From contig CAJPKN010000088.1 of the NCBI GenBank assembly GCA_905370385.1, positions 1 through 6,614 of the forward strand: a DNA stretch of 6,614 nt, read 5' to 3'. Positions 5,954-6,614 of the stretch are shown here, piece by piece. Position numbers and translations under genes: made by a program. The notes beneath the pieces are model-generated. The model saw only the letters and a list, made by a program, of their open reading frames with translations. It had not been told where the DNA came from and did no database searches. Within the stretch, counting starts at the first letter, position 1, and each line of letters begins with the position of its first letter. Source of the stretch: Stomatobaculum longum. Its GTDB lineage: Bacteria > Bacillota > Clostridia > Lachnospirales > Lachnospiraceae.

Positions 5954-6614
5954 GTTTAACCTGCTGGATGAGCCGTGGATACGGGTTCGAACACGAGATT
6001 GCCGTATCGAAGAGGTATCGCTCAAAGAAGTTTTTGTCCATGCGCATGAATATGAGGATTTGGCCGGTGAAACGGCTGCGCAGGATGTGGCCATGCTGCG
6101 CCTGCTGCTTGCGGTGCTGCACTGCACTTTTTCTCGGGTGGATGAGAACGGCGAAGAGAACCTGCTGTTTGATTTGGAGGACGATGAACTAGAGGATGAG
6201 GTGTTTCGGCGCTGGAAAGCACTGTATGACTTGGGACATTTTCCGATAGAGCCGATTCAAGACTACCTAGAGCAGTGGCGGGAACGGTTCTGGTTGTTTC
6301 ACGAGGAGAGGCCGTTTTGGCAGGTGAAAGATGTAAAGGAGGTTTTGCAAGCGAAAGAGTCAAAGCTTTATCCGGCGTGTAAATTGAACGGGGAGCTTTC
6401 TCAGAGTGGAAATAAAGTCAGACTTTTTCCTGTGCGTAGTGGTGTGTCTCGGGATTCTCTGACATTTGCAGAGGCAAGCAGATGGCTGGTATATCTCAAC
6501 GCGTTTGATGATAGTGCAGTAAAACCTGCGGTAAGAGGGAAAAAAACGGAGGAGCAGGATAACGATACAAAGAAAAAGAAAGGTAGTAAGGGGCCGGGAC
6601 TTGCATGGCTAGGT
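5940..6614 (+). CDS. casA: Type I-E Cascade large subunit Cse1/CasA (Cas8e), 3' partial
   Basis: The first 225 residues of the large Cascade subunit, open to the right edge. In type I-E systems this protein recognises the PAM, helps open the target duplex and recruits Cas3. Recognition rests on the N-terminal hallmark FNLLDEPWIRV (6-16), QDVAMLRLLLAVLH (48-61), the RFWLFHEERPFWQ block (116-128) and RWLVYLNAFDDSAVKP (181-196) leading to GLAWLG (220-225), which matches the GxGWLG-type segment of the family. The family is normally about 500 residues, so a bit under half is present. ATG 5940 has AAAGGAG (5927-5933) 6 bases upstream and overlaps the cas3 end by 14 bases, implying one operon and coupled translation. 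Residues 201-219 are a charged, Lys-rich stretch. The remaining Cascade genes would follow beyond the window. Confidence 0.93.
   Translation, partial: MIKPEFNLLDEPWIRVRTRDCRIEEVSLKEVFVHAHEYEDLAGETAAQDVAMLRLLLAVLHCTFSRVDENGEENLLFDLEDDELEDEVFRRWKALYDLGHFPIEPIQDYLEQWRERFWLFHEERPFWQVKDVKEVLQAKESKLYPACKLNGELSQSGNKVRLFPVRSGVSRDSLTFAEASRWLVYLNAFDDSAVKPAVRGKKTEEQDNDTKKKKGSKGPGLAWLG

Overview
The window looks like a chromosomal segment of a low-to-mid GC Gram-positive anaerobe, probably Clostridia and possibly Lachnospiraceae-like. The reasons are purine-rich Shine-Dalgarno sites of the GGAGG type, a fused MsrA-MsrB enzyme, a lipobox signal peptide, a stand-alone prolyl-tRNA editing protein of the ProXp-ala/PrdX type, and tightly overlapping genes. 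The genus is inference; no rRNA or other taxonomic marker is present. All supported genes lie on the + strand.

Layout. (1) Positions 1-308 are AT-rich and hold the 3' end of a divergent rhodanese-like gene that runs off the left edge. (2) Positions 309-560 are non-coding and carry an extended -10 promoter followed by a perfect inverted repeat over the expected transcription start. (3) Positions 561-1978 form a two-gene sulfur/redox operon: a rhodanese lipoprotein whose stop overlaps (ATGA) the start of a bifunctional methionine sulfoxide reductase, msrAB. The operon is closed by a 15-pair hairpin with a GAGA loop. (4) Positions 2056-2736 hold a consensus -35 box inside a small dyad, a 16-codon reading frame with its own ribosome site, and the ProXp-ala-like deacylase gene, which ends at a second strong terminator. 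(5) Positions 2840-3130 are a non-coding leader. (6) From 3131 to the right edge is the start of a type I-E CRISPR-Cas operon: cas3 (HD nuclease plus DExH helicase, complete) overlapping cse1/casA (Cas8e, PAM-recognising large Cascade subunit, cut by the window edge).

How the genes work together. The rhodanese lipoprotein and MsrAB are probably made from one mRNA with coupled translation and both belong to sulfur/oxidative-damage metabolism. The lipoprotein should sit outside the membrane, while MsrAB has no export signal. The deacylase is a translation-fidelity factor with its own promoter region. The Cas3-Cse1 pair is the target-degradation and target-recognition front of a type I-E interference system; the rest of the operon (cse2, cas7, cas5, cas6e, cas1, cas2) and any CRISPR array must lie to the right if present. 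The strong terminator at 2806-2839 separates the housekeeping genes from the CRISPR operon.

I see no convincing undescribed system. The most interesting leftovers are the operator-like dyad before the rhodanese gene, the lipoprotein/MsrAB coupling, the small leader frame before the deacylase, and an AT-rich patch inside the Cas3 nuclease domain.
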